DNA from: Anaerolineales bacterium
GTDB taxonomy: Bacteria > Chloroflexota > Anaerolineae > Anaerolineales > UBA4823
Direction of reading: 5' to 3'
Assembly: GCA_025057645.1 (NCBI GenBank)
Contig: JANXBJ010000021.1
Span: forward strand, 1 to 34,665
Length of the DNA: 34,665 bases
A program made the translations under genes and the position numbers. Below are positions 34,142-34,665 of this stretch, one piece after another (positions within the stretch are counted from its first letter, which is position 1; every line of letters begins with the position of its first letter). The notes beneath the pieces are model-generated. The model made no database searches, was not told the DNA's origin, and saw nothing but the letters and a program-made list of their open reading frames with translations.

Positions 34142-34450
34142 TTAAATCTTGATCTCGATATCCACTCCCGCAGGAAGATTTAACCTCATCAGCGTATCAA
34201 TTGTCTTAGAGTCGGGGTCCAGGACATCGATCAAACGATTATGAGTCCGGATTTCAAAATGTTCGTGCGAATCTTTATCGATAAATGTCGAGCGTCGCAC
34301 GGTAAACCTTTCAATCCGAGTTGGTAAGGGAACCGGGCCGACAACTCGAGCGCCCGTTCTCTCCGCGGTCTCAACGATGCGTTTTGCCGATTGATCGAGA
34401 ACGCGGTGGTCGTATGCCTTCAAACGAATACGGATCTTCTGCCTAGCCAT
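34142..34450 (-). CDS. rpsJ: 30S ribosomal protein S10
   Basis: S10 belongs to the 30S head and also acts with NusB in antitermination. The 102-residue protein has [39 protein letters not shown] and [20 protein letters not shown], standard in length and motifs. It follows tuf by 8 bp, linking the str and S10 clusters. Confidence 0.98.
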   Translation of the reverse strand: MARQKIRIRLKAYDHRVLDQSAKRIVETAERTGARVVGPVPLPTRIERFTVRRSTFIDKDSHEHFEIRTHNRLIDVLDPDSKTIDTLMRLNLPAGVDIEIKI

Positions 34451-34458
34451 GTCCCAAC

Positions 34459-34665
34459 CTAATCCAGAATCTTGGTGATCACTCCGGCGCCGACCGTCAA
34501 GCCGCCTTCACGGATGGCAAACTTCGAACCCTGCTCCAACGCCACCGGCACAATCAACTCCACCTCCAAGTTCACATTGTCCCCCGGCATCACCATCTCC
34601 ACCCCCTCCGGCAGCTTGATCGTCCCCGTCACATCCATCGTCCGTATGTAAAACTGCGGCCGATA
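34459..34665 (-). CDS. tuf: Elongation factor Tu, C-terminal end (runs off the right edge)
   Basis: Only the last 68 codons and the stop lie in the window. The translation includes [38 protein letters not shown] and the ending [20 protein letters not shown], the EF-Tu domain 3 terminus. A leucine replaces the arginine common in the GGRTVGAG motif. The GTPase domain is outside the window. Confidence 0.97.
   Translation of the reverse strand, partial: YRPQFYIRTMDVTGTIKLPEGVEMVMPGDNVNLEVELIVPVALEQGSKFAIREGGLTVGAGVITKILD

Overview
The window is bacterial. Its right half is a canonical str-S10-spc-alpha ribosomal cluster. The EF-Tu tail and the family mix (an NE0113-type CARF protein carrying a LuxR-type HTH, a WYL regulator, a Cas8b1/Cst1-type effector) suggest a Chloroflexota member, perhaps Anaerolineae. 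That assignment is an inference of moderate confidence. Nearly everything is on the minus strand, so transcription runs from high to low coordinates.

Left half (1-15656), a CRISPR-Cas island of two effector modules on one strand. In transcription order: a HTH-WYL regulator (14676-15656); a type I-B module of cas8b1/cst1, cas7/cst2, cas5, cas3 and cas6 (7988-14665); a broken CARF/ring-nuclease-like gene with a LuxR-type HTH (7008-7871); a complete type III-B module cmr1-cmr2(cas10)-cmr3-cmr4-cmr5-cmr6 (382-6899); and the N-terminal part of a second CARF protein running off the left edge (1-380). No cas1, cas2 or cas4 and no CRISPR array is visible, so spacer acquisition and the arrays must lie elsewhere. 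Cas6 probably supplies crRNA to both modules. Cmr2 keeps the GGDD cyclase motif but has no HD nuclease domain, so the III-B module probably makes cyclic oligoadenylates sensed by the CARF proteins.

Middle (15657-17298): a 291-bp regulatory gap with a TATAAT box and a 17-bp perfect inverted repeat upstream of the WYL gene. A lone plus-strand APH-like kinase follows (15948-17054), then a 244-bp convergent gap holding two stem-loops.

Right half (17299-34665): in transcription order tuf (partial), rpsJ, rplC, rplD, rplW, rplB, rpsS, rplV, rpsC, rplP, rpmC, rpsQ, rplN, rplX, rplE, rpsN, rpsH, rplF, rplR, rpsE, rpmD, rplO, secY, adk, map, rpmJ, rpsM, rpsK, rpsD, rpoA, rplQ, truA, rplM, rpsI. infA is not in its common place between map and rpmJ. 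Two gaps, rpsJ-rplC (197 bp) and rpsM-rpsK (107 bp), hold self-complementary segments that could be regulatory RNA.

Most notable: the disrupted CARF-HTH gene with its reading frame spread over two frames; loss of the paired zinc-binding cysteines in both large effector subunits (Cmr2 and Cas8) while ribosomal proteins and Adk in the same window keep theirs; and a Ser/Thr-rich linker plus small extra domain at the C-terminus of Cmr6.
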